From contig OZ242265.1 in the NCBI GenBank assembly GCA_965207165.1, positions 3,968,001 to 4,032,000 on the forward strand: a stretch of DNA of 64,000 bases. Reading direction: 5' to 3'. Below the pieces are notes generated by a model. That model saw only the letters and a list, made by a program, of their open reading frames with translations, searched no databases and was not told the DNA's origin. Position 1 is the first letter of the stretch. Each line of letters opens with the position of its first letter. This document shows, one piece after another, positions 27,444 to 35,888 of the stretch. This DNA comes from JAAXHV01 sp965207165 (GTDB lineage Bacteria; Pseudomonadota; Gammaproteobacteria; Eutrophobiales; Eutrophobiaceae). The position numbers were made by a program, and so were the translations under genes.

Positions 27444-27953
27444 TTATAGCTTCTGGAATAACCCCACCCTGAGGTCGTTCGCTGAGTAGGTTTCCTCGCC
27501 GTCGACGAACATGCACCCGTCGGCGATTCCCATCACCAGGTTCCTTGTTACTATCTTTTTCATATCGATGACGTATTTTACCACTTTGCAGTCAGGTGTG
27601 ACCTGCCCGGAGAACTTGATTTTGCCCGCCCCCAGTGCCCGGCCGCGGCCGGGAGCGCCGGTCCAGCCCAGGTAAAATCCCACCAGCTGCCACATCGCAT
27701 CGAGACCCAGGCAGCCCGGCATCACCGGGTCGCCCTGGAAGTGGCAGTCAAAAAACCACAGGTCCGGGTGGATATCCAGTTCCGCTATGACGTGCCCCTT
27801 GCCCTTCTTGCCCCCGTTGCTGCTGATCTCGGTAATCCGGTCAACCATCAGCATATTGTCCAGCGGAAGCTGGGCATTGCCCTCTCCAAACATCTCACCG
27901 CGCCCGCAGGCCAACAGCTCCTCTTTGGAATACTGACTTTTTCCCTCAAACAT
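27444..27953 (-). CDS. fabA: 3-hydroxydecanoyl-ACP dehydratase/isomerase, FabA
   Basis: 169 aa, canonical length. The hot-dog fold catalytic His71 sits in FFDCHFQGDPVMPG and Asp85 in GLDAMWQL. The enzyme dehydrates 3-hydroxydecanoyl-ACP and isomerises trans-2 to cis-3 decenoyl-ACP, the branch point of anaerobic unsaturated fatty acid synthesis. It is first in the fabA-fabB operon. No clear Shine-Dalgarno is visible before the ATG; the upstream 55 bp end in a repeat array starting at 28001. Confidence 0.95.
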   Translation of the reverse strand: MFEGKSQYSKEELLACGRGEMFGEGNAQLPLDNMLMVDRITEISSNGGKKGKGHVIAELDIHPDLWFFDCHFQGDPVMPGCLGLDAMWQLVGFYLGWTGAPGRGRALGAGKIKFSGQVTPDCKVVKYVIDMKKIVTRNLVMGIADGCMFVDGEETYSANDLRVGLFQKL

Positions 27954-28000
27954 AGAACGGCAAGTATCGCAAGTTCATCGTTCCCGCGCAAGCTGGAGTA

Positions 28001-28086
28001 AATTTGGGACACCCATGAATTAACAAAAATTGTTAATTCATGGGTGTCCCAAATTAAGGACAGTCAATTTATGGGTGTCCCAAATT
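28001..28086. repeat. Palindromic array, 1 forward + 2 reverse units
   Basis: Units at 28001-28021 (forward), 28035-28055 and 28066-28086 (reverse). The first step is 34 bp, the second 31 bp, the only off-lattice step seen. It fills the divergent fabA/ispG intergenic space and ends 18 bp before the ispG start. Confidence 0.93.
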
Positions 28087-28104
28087 CCATGTTAGACTCG
28101 TGGT

Positions 28105-29331
28105 ATGGCAAATGAGCAAGGTCTGGCGGAGAGGCGGCGTAGCGTTGCGGTGCGCATCGGTTCGGTGAAGGTGGGCGGTGGCGAACCGGTTGTCGTCCAG
28201 TCCATGACCAATACCGATACTGCCGACGCTACCGCCACGGTGAAACAGGTGCAGCAACTGGCTGCGGCCGGCTCGGAGCTGGTGCGTATCACGGTGAACA
28301 ACGATGATGCGGCGCGCCAGGTGATGCGTATCCGGGAACGGCTGGACGTGCTGGGTTGCAACGTGCCCTTGATCGGCGATTTCCACTATAACGGCCACCA
28401 GTTGTTGGCGAAGTACCCGGACTGCGCCGAGGCGCTGGCGAAGTACCGGATCAATCCCGGCAACGTGGGGTTTGGCCGGAAGCGGGACAGCCAGTTCGCC
28501 ATCCTGATTGAGAAGGCCATCGAGTATGACAAGCCGATCCGCATCGGCGTGAACTGGGGCAGCCTGGACCAGGAATTGGCTACGCACATGATGGATGAGA
28601 ATGCCAAACTGGCGGAACCCCTGGACGCGGACAGCGTCATGCAGGAAGCCTTGATCGTTTCCGCCCTGAACAGCGCTGAGAAGGCGGAAGAGATCGGTCT
28701 GCGCAGGGACAGGATTATCCTGTCCTGCAAGGTCAGCGGCGTGCAAAAGCTGGTGTCGGTCTACCGGGACCTGGCCAGGCGCTGTGATTACGCCCTGCAC
28801 CTCGGCCTGACGGAGGCCGGCATGGGGTCCAAGGGGATCGTCGCCTCCACCGCCGCCCTCGGCATACTGTTGCAGGAGGGGATAGGGGATACCATCCGCA
28901 TCTCCCTGACCCCCGAGCCCGGCGGCGACCGCACGACCGAGGTCATCGTCGCCCAGGAGATCCTGCAGACCATGGGCATGCGCTCATTCACGCCCCTGGT
29001 CACCGCCTGTCCCGGCTGCGGCCGCACCACGAGCACCGTGTTCCAGGAACTGGCGGACAATATCCAGGCCTACATCAGGACGCAGATGCCCATCTGGCGC
29101 GCGCAATACCCGGGAGTCGAGGACCTGAACCTGGCGGTGATGGGTTGCGTGGTGAACGGCCCGGGTGAGAGCAAGCATGCGGACGTCGGCATCAGCCTGC
29201 CGGGGACCGGAGAAGTGCCGTCAGCGCCGGTCTATGTTGACGGGAAGAAAACGGTGACCTTGCGCGGCGACAATATTGCCGGTGAGTTCCAGCAGATCGT
29301 CGACGACTATATTCAGAACCGGTTCGGGTGA
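28105..29331 (+). CDS. ispG: 4-hydroxy-3-methylbut-2-enyl diphosphate synthase, IspG
   Basis: 408 aa. An N-terminal TIM-barrel (VRIGSVKVGGGEPVVVQSMTNTDTAD) and C-terminal [4Fe-4S] domain with ligands C302 and C305 (ACPGCGR) and C348 (MGCVVNGPGE). It reduces MEcPP to HMBPP in the MEP isoprenoid pathway, which supplies the farnesyl diphosphate used by the squalene/hopanoid genes at 41.5 kb. The gene is monocistronic, followed by a good terminator. It starts 18 bp after a repeat array with no obvious Shine-Dalgarno. Confidence 0.95.
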   Translation: MANEQGLAERRRSVAVRIGSVKVGGGEPVVVQSMTNTDTADATATVKQVQQLAAAGSELVRITVNNDDAARQVMRIRERLDVLGCNVPLIGDFHYNGHQLLAKYPDCAEALAKYRINPGNVGFGRKRDSQFAILIEKAIEYDKPIRIGVNWGSLDQELATHMMDENAKLAEPLDADSVMQEALIVSALNSAEKAEEIGLRRDRIILSCKVSGVQKLVSVYRDLARRCDYALHLGLTEAGMGSKGIVASTAALGILLQEGIGDTIRISLTPEPGGDRTTEVIVAQEILQTMGMRSFTPLVTACPGCGRTTSTVFQELADNIQAYIRTQMPIWRAQYPGVEDLNLAVMGCVVNGPGESKHADVGISLPGTGEVPSAPVYVDGKKTVTLRGDNIAGEFQQIVDDYIQNRFG

Positions 29332-29380
29332 GCGGGGGCTACAAAACGATATAAGCACCCCGGGGCGGGTGCAATCATAA

Positions 29381-29411
29381 GGGGACAGGCCTGATACCTG
29401 TCCCCGTTTTT
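29381..29411 (+). terminator. Rho-independent terminator of ispG
   Basis: Perfect 9-bp stem GGGGACAGG / CCTGTCCCC with a 7-nt loop, followed by GTTTTT, 50 bp past the stop. Confidence 0.85.
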
Positions 29412-29468
29412 CTGTGTTCCCGTTCCCCGCTTGTCGTAAGCTGGGAGTGGGGAACGTCCGGCCGGGTA

Positions 29469-29819
29469 TCAGCCTTGCAGGTGACTTATGGTCCTCTGAA
29501 CGAAGACACTCACGACACCGGCCAACAACGCTGAAACTGCCTGGTCGAGGATAGCGTCAAGGTGTCCGCCGACGGCGGGAATAAGCCCCAGCACGCCGTT
29601 TCCGTCACCTGCGCCCCCGCCCGGCATCGTCGCTGCAGCAACGACCGCCAGGGTGACCAGCATGTAAGTGCCCGGGTCATCGGAATCGACCGCGGTCCAG
29701 CCATAGACCAGGCCAAGAACAACGAGAGCCAGTGGAAGCAGGTCTGACGGAACGACACCGGGAGCCAGGCCCTCGATGATCGCTGCCAGCAAGATTAATC
29801 CAACGACGATTCTAGTCAT
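29469..29819 (-). CDS. Small integral membrane protein, tandem paralogue 1
   Basis: 116 aa, mostly hydrophobic, with about three transmembrane segments (RIVVGLILLAAIIEGLAP; LLPLALVVLGLVYGW; MLVTLAVVAAATM; the C-terminal helix ALLAGVVSVFVQRTI). It shares most N-terminal residues and the C-terminal layout with the gene at 29980, and both use the same strong ribosome-binding site (GTAGGAGGGA). It has a glycine-rich insertion (PGGGAGDGNG) absent from its partner. I do not recognise the family; a phage-holin-like or hydrophobic scaffold role cannot be distinguished. Confidence 0.75.
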   Translation of the reverse strand: MTRIVVGLILLAAIIEGLAPGVVPSDLLPLALVVLGLVYGWTAVDSDDPGTYMLVTLAVVAAATMPGGGAGDGNGVLGLIPAVGGHLDAILDQAVSALLAGVVSVFVQRTISHLQG

Positions 29820-29873
29820 GTTATTTCCCTCCTACGGGAATAAGTTATGGAATGGTACTGTGATTATACAAGA

Positions 29874-29903
29874 GCCTCACCCACCCCCCAGGACGGGTGA
29901 GGC
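29874..29903 (-). other. Hairpin between the two membrane-protein paralogues
   Basis: Perfect 9-bp stem GCCTCACCC / GGGTGAGGC with a 12-nt loop. It lacks a U-tract, so it is a processing, attenuation or weak termination signal at most. On the minus strand a TATAAT (863-868 of 29 kb) follows it, which could be the -10 of the downstream gene. Confidence 0.5.
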
Positions 29904-29979
29904 AAATGCTTGAAGCAGACTGAAAATTAGAATTAACCGGAGTCTTCGATCTGCCAACGAATATCCGGCCGGTTGACTA

Positions 29980-30297
29980 TCAGCCTTTTAACCGATTCAC
30001 TGTCCTCGCTACGAGAACACTGATTACACCGGCATAAAGAGCGTTGCTGACCTGAGCGACGATAGCGTCAATGTACGCACCTATCGCGGGAATGGCGCCC
30101 AGAGCGCCCGCTGCTGCGCCTACGGCGATAGCGACTGCCAGGTAAGCGACGGGGTCTTCAGCATCAACCGCAGTCCAGCCATAGACCAGGCCGAGGATTG
30201 CGATAGCCAGTGGAAGCAGGTCTGATGGAACAGCGCCGGGGGCCAGACCCTCGATGATCGCTGCAAGCGTAATCAATCCAACGACGATTCTAGTCAT
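29980..30297 (-). CDS. Small integral membrane protein, tandem paralogue 2
   Basis: 105 aa, hydrophobic, three predicted transmembrane segments, starting TRIVVGLITLAAIIEGLAPGAVPSDLL in register with the neighbour at 29469. It is alanine-rich in the middle (AVAIAVGAAAGALGAIPAIGAY) and ends in a basic tail (ARTVNRLKG). A strong Shine-Dalgarno (AGGAGG) precedes the start. The pair arose by tandem duplication and both frames are kept open, so the product is probably useful. Function unknown. Confidence 0.75.
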   Translation of the reverse strand: MTRIVVGLITLAAIIEGLAPGAVPSDLLPLAIAILGLVYGWTAVDAEDPVAYLAVAIAVGAAAGALGAIPAIGAYIDAIVAQVSNALYAGVISVLVARTVNRLKG

Positions 30298-30585
30298 TCT
30301 TAATCCCTCCTACGGTTATTATTACGTGAAGGGCCCGCCGCCGAGTGGCCCACGCTTGTCCCTGAACATGGATTCTACGGCAAGCCACTCATGAACTATA
30401 GCACATAAAAAAGTGCAAAGGATCAAAAATAAAAGCCGATATTTGAACTTTTTTTGTATGCCGGTTTTCGCTACGGGGGGAACTGCCCGAAACGGTTGTT
30501 TTTTAACAAATAAGGTGCGAAAAAGTGACAGAGAATCATGTACAATTCCCCCCTCATCGACAACCAGAAACTGGAGAGGAGCAGT

Positions 30586-32523
30586 ATGTCAGAAGCAAAG
30601 GTTTACCCGGTGTCCCCGGCGCTTGCGCCGACCGCACATATCACCCCGCAGAAGTACAGCGAGATGTACACGCGCTCGATCAACGAACCGGAGGCGTTCT
30701 GGGCCGGGCAGGCCGAGCAGTTCGTCACCTGGTCCAGGAAATGGGACAAGGTCCAGGACTGGGACTACGACGGCGTGGACATAAAGTGGTTCACCGGGGC
30801 GAAGCTGAACGTATCGTACAACTGCCTGGACCGCCACCTTGAGACCCGCGGCGATGACGTCGCTATCATCTGGGAAGGGGACGACCCCGCGGTCGACAGG
30901 AACATCACCTACCGGGAACTGCACCGGGAAGTGTGCCGCTTTGCCAACGTCCTCAAGGACCGGGGGGTGCGCAAGGGCGAGCGCGTGTCCATCTACATGC
31001 CTATGATCCCCGAGGCGGCCGTCGCCATGCTGGCCTGCACCCGCATCGGCGCGGTGCATTCGGTGGTGTTCGGCGGGTTCTCGCCGGAGGCGCTCAAGGA
31101 CCGCGTGCTGGATTCCGACTGCCGGGTGGTGATCACCGCGGACGAGACCGTGCGCGGCGGCCGCAACACGCCGCTCAAGGCGAATACCGACAAGGCTCTC
31201 GAGCAGTGCCCGGACGTGCATACGGTGATCGTGGTGCAGCGTTCCGGCGCCGACGTGGGCTGGAACGCCGGCCGGGACCTGTGGTACCACGAGGCGATGG
31301 AGGCTGCCGGGGCGGATTGCCCGCCGGAGGAAATGGACGCGGAAGACCCGCTGTTCATCCTCTACACCTCGGGCTCTACCGGCAAACCCAAGGGGGTATT
31401 GCACACGACCGGCGGCTACCTGCTGTATACCGCGCTGACCCACAGGTACGTGTTTGATTACCAGGACGGCGAGGTCTACTGGTGTACCGCGGACGTGGGC
31501 TGGGTCACCGGGCATTCCTATATCATCTACGGCCCCCTGTGCAACGGCGCCGTGACCCTGATGTTCGAGGGCGTGCCCACGTATCCCGACGCGGGCCGCT
31601 TCTGGCAGGTGGTGGAGAAACACAAGGTCAACATTTTCTACACCGCGCCCACCGCGTTGCGCGCCCTGATGGGGCAGGGCGACGAGTTCGTGAAACGGCA
31701 CGACCGCAGCAGCCTGCGCGTGCTCGGCAGCGTGGGGGAACCCATCAACCCGGAAGCCTGGGAATGGTATTACCACGTCGTCGGCGAGGGGCGCTGCCCT
31801 ATCGCGGACACCTGGTGGCAGACCGAGACCGGCGGCGTGCTGATCGCGCCGTACCCGGGCGCCACCGCCCTGAAACCCGGCTCCGCCACCCGGCCCTGTT
31901 TCGGCGTGGAACCCTGCCTGGTGGACGACAAGGGCAGGGAGCTGGACGGCGTTGCCTCGGGCGCCCTGTGCATCAAGCGCTCCTGGCCCGGCCAGATGCG
32001 CACCGTGTACGGCGACCACCAGCGTTTTATCGACACCTATTTCAGGACCTTCCCCGGCATGTACTTCACCGGCGACGGCGCCCGGCGCGACGAGGACGGC
32101 TATTACTGGATCACCGGCCGGGTGGACGACGTGATCAACGTCTCCGGGCACCGCATGGGCACCGCGGAAGTGGAGAGCGCCCTGGTGCTGCACGACACGG
32201 TGGCCGAAGCGGCCGTGGTGGGCTACCCCCATGACATCAAGGGGCAGGGCATCTATGCCTACGTCACCCTGATGGGAGGCGCCGAGCCCTCCCCGGAACT
32301 GAACCGGGAACTGGTGCTGCACGTACGCAAGGAAATCGGCCCCATCGCCAGCCCGGACGTGATCCAGTGGGCGCCCGGCCTGCCCAAGACCCGCTCCGGC
32401 AAGATCATGCGCCGCATCCTGCGCAAGATCGCCGCCAACGAACTGGACACCCTGGGCGATACCAGCACCCTTGCCGACCCGGCCGTCGTCGACGACCTGA
32501 TCGACAACCGTGCGAACCGCTGA
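30586..32523 (+). CDS. acs: Acetyl-CoA synthetase (AMP-forming)
   Basis: 645 aa from ATG 30586, chosen for GAGAGGAG just upstream; an in-frame ATG at 30538 lacks one. ANL-superfamily motifs: YTSGSTGKPKG near residues 261-271, WWQTETGG, YWITGRVDDVINVSGHRMGTAEVE, and the acetylation-regulated lysine K606 in KTRSGKIMRR. It activates acetate to acetyl-CoA. Downstream on the same strand are a PHA synthase and a C1 dehydrogenase, each separated by a repeat array. Acetyl-CoA could feed polyhydroxyalkanoate or, with malate synthase at 59.4 kb, the glyoxylate route. Confidence 0.95.
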   Translation: MSEAKVYPVSPALAPTAHITPQKYSEMYTRSINEPEAFWAGQAEQFVTWSRKWDKVQDWDYDGVDIKWFTGAKLNVSYNCLDRHLETRGDDVAIIWEGDDPAVDRNITYRELHREVCRFANVLKDRGVRKGERVSIYMPMIPEAAVAMLACTRIGAVHSVVFGGFSPEALKDRVLDSDCRVVITADETVRGGRNTPLKANTDKALEQCPDVHTVIVVQRSGADVGWNAGRDLWYHEAMEAAGADCPPEEMDAEDPLFILYTSGSTGKPKGVLHTTGGYLLYTALTHRYVFDYQDGEVYWCTADVGWVTGHSYIIYGPLCNGAVTLMFEGVPTYPDAGRFWQVVEKHKVNIFYTAPTALRALMGQGDEFVKRHDRSSLRVLGSVGEPINPEAWEWYYHVVGEGRCPIADTWWQTETGGVLIAPYPGATALKPGSATRPCFGVEPCLVDDKGRELDGVASGALCIKRSWPGQMRTVYGDHQRFIDTYFRTFPGMYFTGDGARRDEDGYYWITGRVDDVINVSGHRMGTAEVESALVLHDTVAEAAVVGYPHDIKGQGIYAYVTLMGGAEPSPELNRELVLHVRKEIGPIASPDVIQWAPGLPKTRSGKIMRRILRKIAANELDTLGDTSTLADPAVVDDLIDNRANR

Positions 32524-32535
32524 TGCGGCCGAGTA

Positions 32536-32624
32536 AATTTGGGACACCCATGAATTTACAATTTTTGTTAATTTATGGGTGTCCCAAATTACTATAAATT
32601 CCAAATTTATGGGTGTCCCAAATT
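32536..32624. repeat. Palindromic array, 1 forward + 2 reverse units
   Basis: Units at 32536 (forward), 32570 and 32604 (reverse), exact 34-bp pitch. The last unit contains the most likely ATG of the downstream PHA synthase gene (32609). Confidence 0.93.
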
Positions 32625-33796
32625 ACGCTCTCAAGGAGTATTACAACCTCTGGCTTGAATGCGGTGAGGAAGCCTACGCGGAGCTCGCTTTTACCGAGGA
32701 GTTTTCCCGCAACTTCGGCGGCCTGGTGAATGCGGCCGTGGAACTGCAGCAACCGCTTGCCGGGGAACTGGCCGGGTTCGCCCCGCCGGTGCCGCCGGGT
32801 TTCGCCGAACTGGCTGATACCGTCCTGGTGGACGTGGGGCCTTCGGCCAGGGACGAGGTGTACCGGGAAGACAGGATCAGGCTGTACCGCTACCGGCCGC
32901 TGGTCGCCGAACCCCATGCCGTCCCTGTCCTGATCGTCTACGCCCTGGTCAACAGGCCGTACATCATGGATCTGCAGGAGGGTCGTTCGCTGGTCCAGGG
33001 GTTGCTCGATACCGGCCTGGACGTTTACCTGCTCGACTGGGGTTACCCCGATGAAGAGGACAAGGACCTGACCCTTGACGACTACATCAGCCGCTACCTG
33101 GGCAACTCGGTGGATTTTGTCAGGCAGCACAACGGCGCGCAGCGGATTAACCTGCTGGGCGTTTGCCAGGGAGGCACCTTCTGCCTCTGTTACACGGCCC
33201 TGCAACAGCAAAACGTCGCCAACCTGGTGACCAGCGTGACGCCTGTGGACTTCCATACCCGCCGGGACCTGCTCAGCCACCTGGTCAGGCACGTGGATAT
33301 CGACCTGTGCGTAGACACCCTGGGCAACATGCCCGGGGAGTACCTGAACTGGCTGTTCCTGATGCTCAAACCGTACCGGCTGACCGGCAAGAAATACCTG
33401 GATGCGCTGGACATCCTGGATGACGAGGACAAGCTTGCGACGTTCATGCGCATGGAAAAGTGGATCTTTGACAGCCCGGACCAGGCCGGCGAGGCTTTCC
33501 GCCAGTTCGCAACGGATTTCTACCAGGGAAACAAACTGGTGAAGGGGGAAGTCCGTATCGGCGGCCACAGGGTAGACCTGGAGCAGATCACCCTACCGGT
33601 CCTGAACATTTACGCCAGCAACGACCACCTGGTGCCGCTCGATGCGTCAAAGGCCCTGGCGGGTTGCATCAGCAGCGAGGATTACACCGAACTGGAACTG
33701 CCCGGCGGCCACATCGGCATCTACGTCGGCGCCGGCGCCCGGCACACCCTCCCCGGCGCCATCAACGACTGGCTGCGGGAACGAGATTGCCCCTGA
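32609..33796 (+). CDS. phaC: Class III poly(3-hydroxyalkanoate) synthase subunit PhaC
   Basis: 395 aa if started at ATG 32609 (MGVPNYALKEYYNLWLECG); a GTG at 32579 would add ten residues. Both starts lie in repeat sequence. Alpha/beta-hydrolase with lipase-like box GVCQGG (Cys about 186 from this start), Asp in ASNDHLVPLD and His in GGHIGIYVG, plus IVYALVNRPYIMDLQEGRS and RMEKWIFDSPDQAGE, strongly like Allochromatium PhaC. Class III synthases work with PhaE, which is not in the window. It polymerises hydroxyacyl-CoA into storage granules. Its stop (33794-33796) touches the next repeat array. Confidence 0.92.
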   Translation: MGVPNYALKEYYNLWLECGEEAYAELAFTEEFSRNFGGLVNAAVELQQPLAGELAGFAPPVPPGFAELADTVLVDVGPSARDEVYREDRIRLYRYRPLVAEPHAVPVLIVYALVNRPYIMDLQEGRSLVQGLLDTGLDVYLLDWGYPDEEDKDLTLDDYISRYLGNSVDFVRQHNGAQRINLLGVCQGGTFCLCYTALQQQNVANLVTSVTPVDFHTRRDLLSHLVRHVDIDLCVDTLGNMPGEYLNWLFLMLKPYRLTGKKYLDALDILDDEDKLATFMRMEKWIFDSPDQAGEAFRQFATDFYQGNKLVKGEVRIGGHRVDLEQITLPVLNIYASNDHLVPLDASKALAGCISSEDYTELELPGGHIGIYVGAGARHTLPGAINDWLRERDCP

Positions 33797-33850
33797 ATTT
33801 GGGACACCCATAAATTAACAAGTATTATCAATTTATGGGTGTCCCAAATT
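33796..33850. repeat. Palindromic array, 1 forward + 1 reverse unit
   Basis: Units at 33796 and 33830, 34-bp pitch. The first base of the array is the last base of the phaC stop codon. Confidence 0.93.
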
Positions 33851-33878
33851 ACTAAATTACGTTAAGGAAAAAAAGAAA

Positions 33879-34787
33879 ATGAAAGACCCTTACCTGTTGC
33901 ATATTTTTAATCCGACCAAGAACGTCAGTCCCTTTGACGTGAACATGGCTTATGAAGCCGAGTTTGATGGTGTCATTCCGTATTCAGGCGTTACCCTGGA
34001 AGAAGTCCATTCATTGACGCAGGACACCATTTTTTCACGCGGCCCGAAAGGAGTGAAAAGAACCGGGATATTCATCGGCGGCAGGGATTTCGGCCTGGCC
34101 ATCGATATGCTCAAGCGCGCAAAAACGGCCATGATCCCGCCATTCCAGGTCAGCGTGTTTGCCGATCCGAGCGGCGCCGTAACAACAGCCGCGGCACTGG
34201 TAGCCTGCGTGGAATACTGGGTGGATAAAATCACCCGCACCAGCCTGGAGAACAGGAAAGTTTACATATTCGGGGGAACCGGCCCCGTGGGGATGTGTAC
34301 GGCGGTGTTGTTGTCAGGCTGCAATACAGAGGTTTATATTGCCAGCCATCGCGGGGAACACGTCGCGAATGAGATTGCAGATGAATGCAACGCCCGGTTT
34401 AATACCAGCGTGAAAGGCGCCGGTCACCGCACCGAGGAGGAAACCACTGAACTAATCGGGGATGCGGACATTATCATCGGCGCTGCCAGGGCCGGCGTCA
34501 GGCTGGCTTCGGCGAAACAGTTGTCCGCGTCAGGGAAGCTGCTGGTGGCAGCCGATGTAAACGCAGTGCCACCCGCGGGATTTGAAGGGGTTGATGTGTA
34601 TGATTTCGGCAAAGCCCTCGCCGGCGGAGCAGGACAAGCGGTAGGGATCGGCGCCCTGGCAATCGGCGACGTGAAATACAGGGTACACAAAAAAATCTTT
34701 GAGGAAATGATAGCGGCGGACGATGCGCTTTATATCGAACACGCGGAATCTTTCCGGGTAGCGCGCGAAATAGTGAACGCCGCCTAG
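33879..34787 (+). CDS. NAD(P)-dependent methylene-tetrahydromethanopterin/methylene-tetrahydrofolate dehydrogenase (MtdA/MtdB family)
   Basis: 302 aa. The N-terminal pterin-binding part (FDVNMAYEAEFDGVIPYSGVT, IFIGGRD) and Rossmann domain (VYIFGGTGPVGMCTAVLL) match methylotroph MtdA/MtdB, which oxidise methylene-H4MPT or methylene-H4F from formaldehyde. The end, KALAGGAGQAVGIGALAIGDVKYRVHKK, also fits. AAGGA lies upstream of the ATG. With the MxaD-like gene it suggests C1 oxidation capacity. MtdA and MtdB cannot be told apart by eye. Confidence 0.85.
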   Translation: MKDPYLLHIFNPTKNVSPFDVNMAYEAEFDGVIPYSGVTLEEVHSLTQDTIFSRGPKGVKRTGIFIGGRDFGLAIDMLKRAKTAMIPPFQVSVFADPSGAVTTAAALVACVEYWVDKITRTSLENRKVYIFGGTGPVGMCTAVLLSGCNTEVYIASHRGEHVANEIADECNARFNTSVKGAGHRTEEETTELIGDADIIIGAARAGVRLASAKQLSASGKLLVAADVNAVPPAGFEGVDVYDFGKALAGGAGQAVGIGALAIGDVKYRVHKKIFEEMIAADDALYIEHAESFRVAREIVNAA

Positions 34788-34808
34788 CCTGGCGAATTTG
34801 GGATGGTC

Positions 34809-34897
34809 AATTTGGGACACCCATGAATTAACAAATTTTGTTAATTCATGGGTGTCCCAAATTACTATAAATTCCAAATTTACGGGTGTCCCAAATT
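34809..34897. repeat. Palindromic array, 1 forward + 2 reverse units
   Basis: Units at 34809 (forward), 34843 and 34877 (reverse), 34-bp pitch. A truncated copy sits at 34794. The 55-bp palindrome 34809-34863 is identical to that at 61528-61582. Confidence 0.93.
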
Positions 34898-34901
34898 GAG
34901 G

Positions 34902-35888
34902 TCAGCAATAGCCGTTCTTCCTGAACCAGTCCACAGCATCTTCCAGTGCCCGGCGCGCCGGGCGTGGTTCGTAGCCCAAGGCCTGTTCCGCCCGGGCGGA
35001 GGAAAAATACATGAATTTGCGCGCCATCTTCACGCCGTCCACCGTGGCGAACGGCTCTTTCCTGCTGACCCGCGCCCAGCTTTCCGCCAGCCAGGCGAAC
35101 GGGTACACGAGGTTGTGGGGCAGTTTGACGCGCGGCGGCGTCATGCCTGCGTAGTCGCAGATGATCCCCAGGATGGTCTTCAGTGACATGTCTTCCCCGC
35201 CCAGGATATAACGCTCTCCCAATTCTCCCCGGTCAAACGCCAGCAGGTGGCCCTGCGCCACGTCGTCCACGTGGGCCACGTTCAGTCCCGTGTCCACGTA
35301 GGCCGGGATCTTTCCTCTCAGGGCATCGACGATGATGCGGCCGGTGGGCGTCGGTTTGATGTCGCGCGGGCCGATCGGCGTGGACGGGTTGACGATGACA
35401 ACGGGCAGGCCCTGTTCCTCGACGAGTTCCCGGACCGCCTGTTCGGCGAGGAATTTCGAGCGTTTGTAGTGGCCGACCATGTCGCCCAGGGTTACCGGCG
35501 TGGTTTCATTGGCGGGGGTCCGGTCCCGGTTGATGCCCAGGGTCGCCACGCTGCTGGTATAGACCATGCGGCTGACGCCCGCGTCCGCGGCCTGCCGGAA
35601 CAGGTCCCGGGTGCCGTCCACGTTGGTCCGGTACATGCGCTCCGGATCGGGTATCCACAGCCGGTAGTCCGCGGCGACGTGGAACAGGTAGCTGCATCCG
35701 CTTAGCGCCCGCGGCAGCGATGCCGGGTCGGTCAGGTCTCCCTCAACCGGGGTGACGTCCAGTTGTTCCAGGTTGCGCCGGTCGCTGCCGGGCCGGACCA
35801 GGGCCTTCACTTCGTGGCCCTGTTGCAGCAACAGCCGTACCAGCGCGGACCCGACAAAGCCGTTGGCGCCGGTGATCAGCGTGGTCAT
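34902..35888 (-). CDS. hpnA: Hopanoid-associated sugar epimerase HpnA
   Basis: 328 aa from ATG at 35886-35888, overlapping the stop of the upstream gene by ATGA. Extended SDR/dihydroflavonol-reductase fold: TLITGANGFVGSALVRLL, then YTSSVATLG and the catalytic YKRSK (Y-x3-K). It fits HpnA of hopanoid loci, thought to act on the polyol side chain or a sugar. The frame is open far upstream but overlaps another gene there, so the internal ATG is preferred. Translationally coupled to the CDP-alcohol phosphatidyltransferase. Five bp after its stop a repeat array begins. Confidence 0.85.
   Translation of the reverse strand: MTTLITGANGFVGSALVRLLLQQGHEVKALVRPGSDRRNLEQLDVTPVEGDLTDPASLPRALSGCSYLFHVAADYRLWIPDPERMYRTNVDGTRDLFRQAADAGVSRMVYTSSVATLGINRDRTPANETTPVTLGDMVGHYKRSKFLAEQAVRELVEEQGLPVVIVNPSTPIGPRDIKPTPTGRIIVDALRGKIPAYVDTGLNVAHVDDVAQGHLLAFDRGELGERYILGGEDMSLKTILGIICDYAGMTPPRVKLPHNLVYPFAWLAESWARVSRKEPFATVDGVKMARKFMYFSSARAEQALGYEPRPARRALEDAVDWFRKNGYC

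Noticed and set aside
30589..32604. 671-codon open frame opposite acs
   Set aside because: Shadow of a high-GC gene with full acetyl-CoA synthetase motifs on the other strand; the antisense product has no recognisable fold.
34809..34863. Palindromes as rho-independent terminators
   Set aside because: The stems are strong but AT-rich at the base and lack a U-tract; they also occur between divergent genes and at starts.
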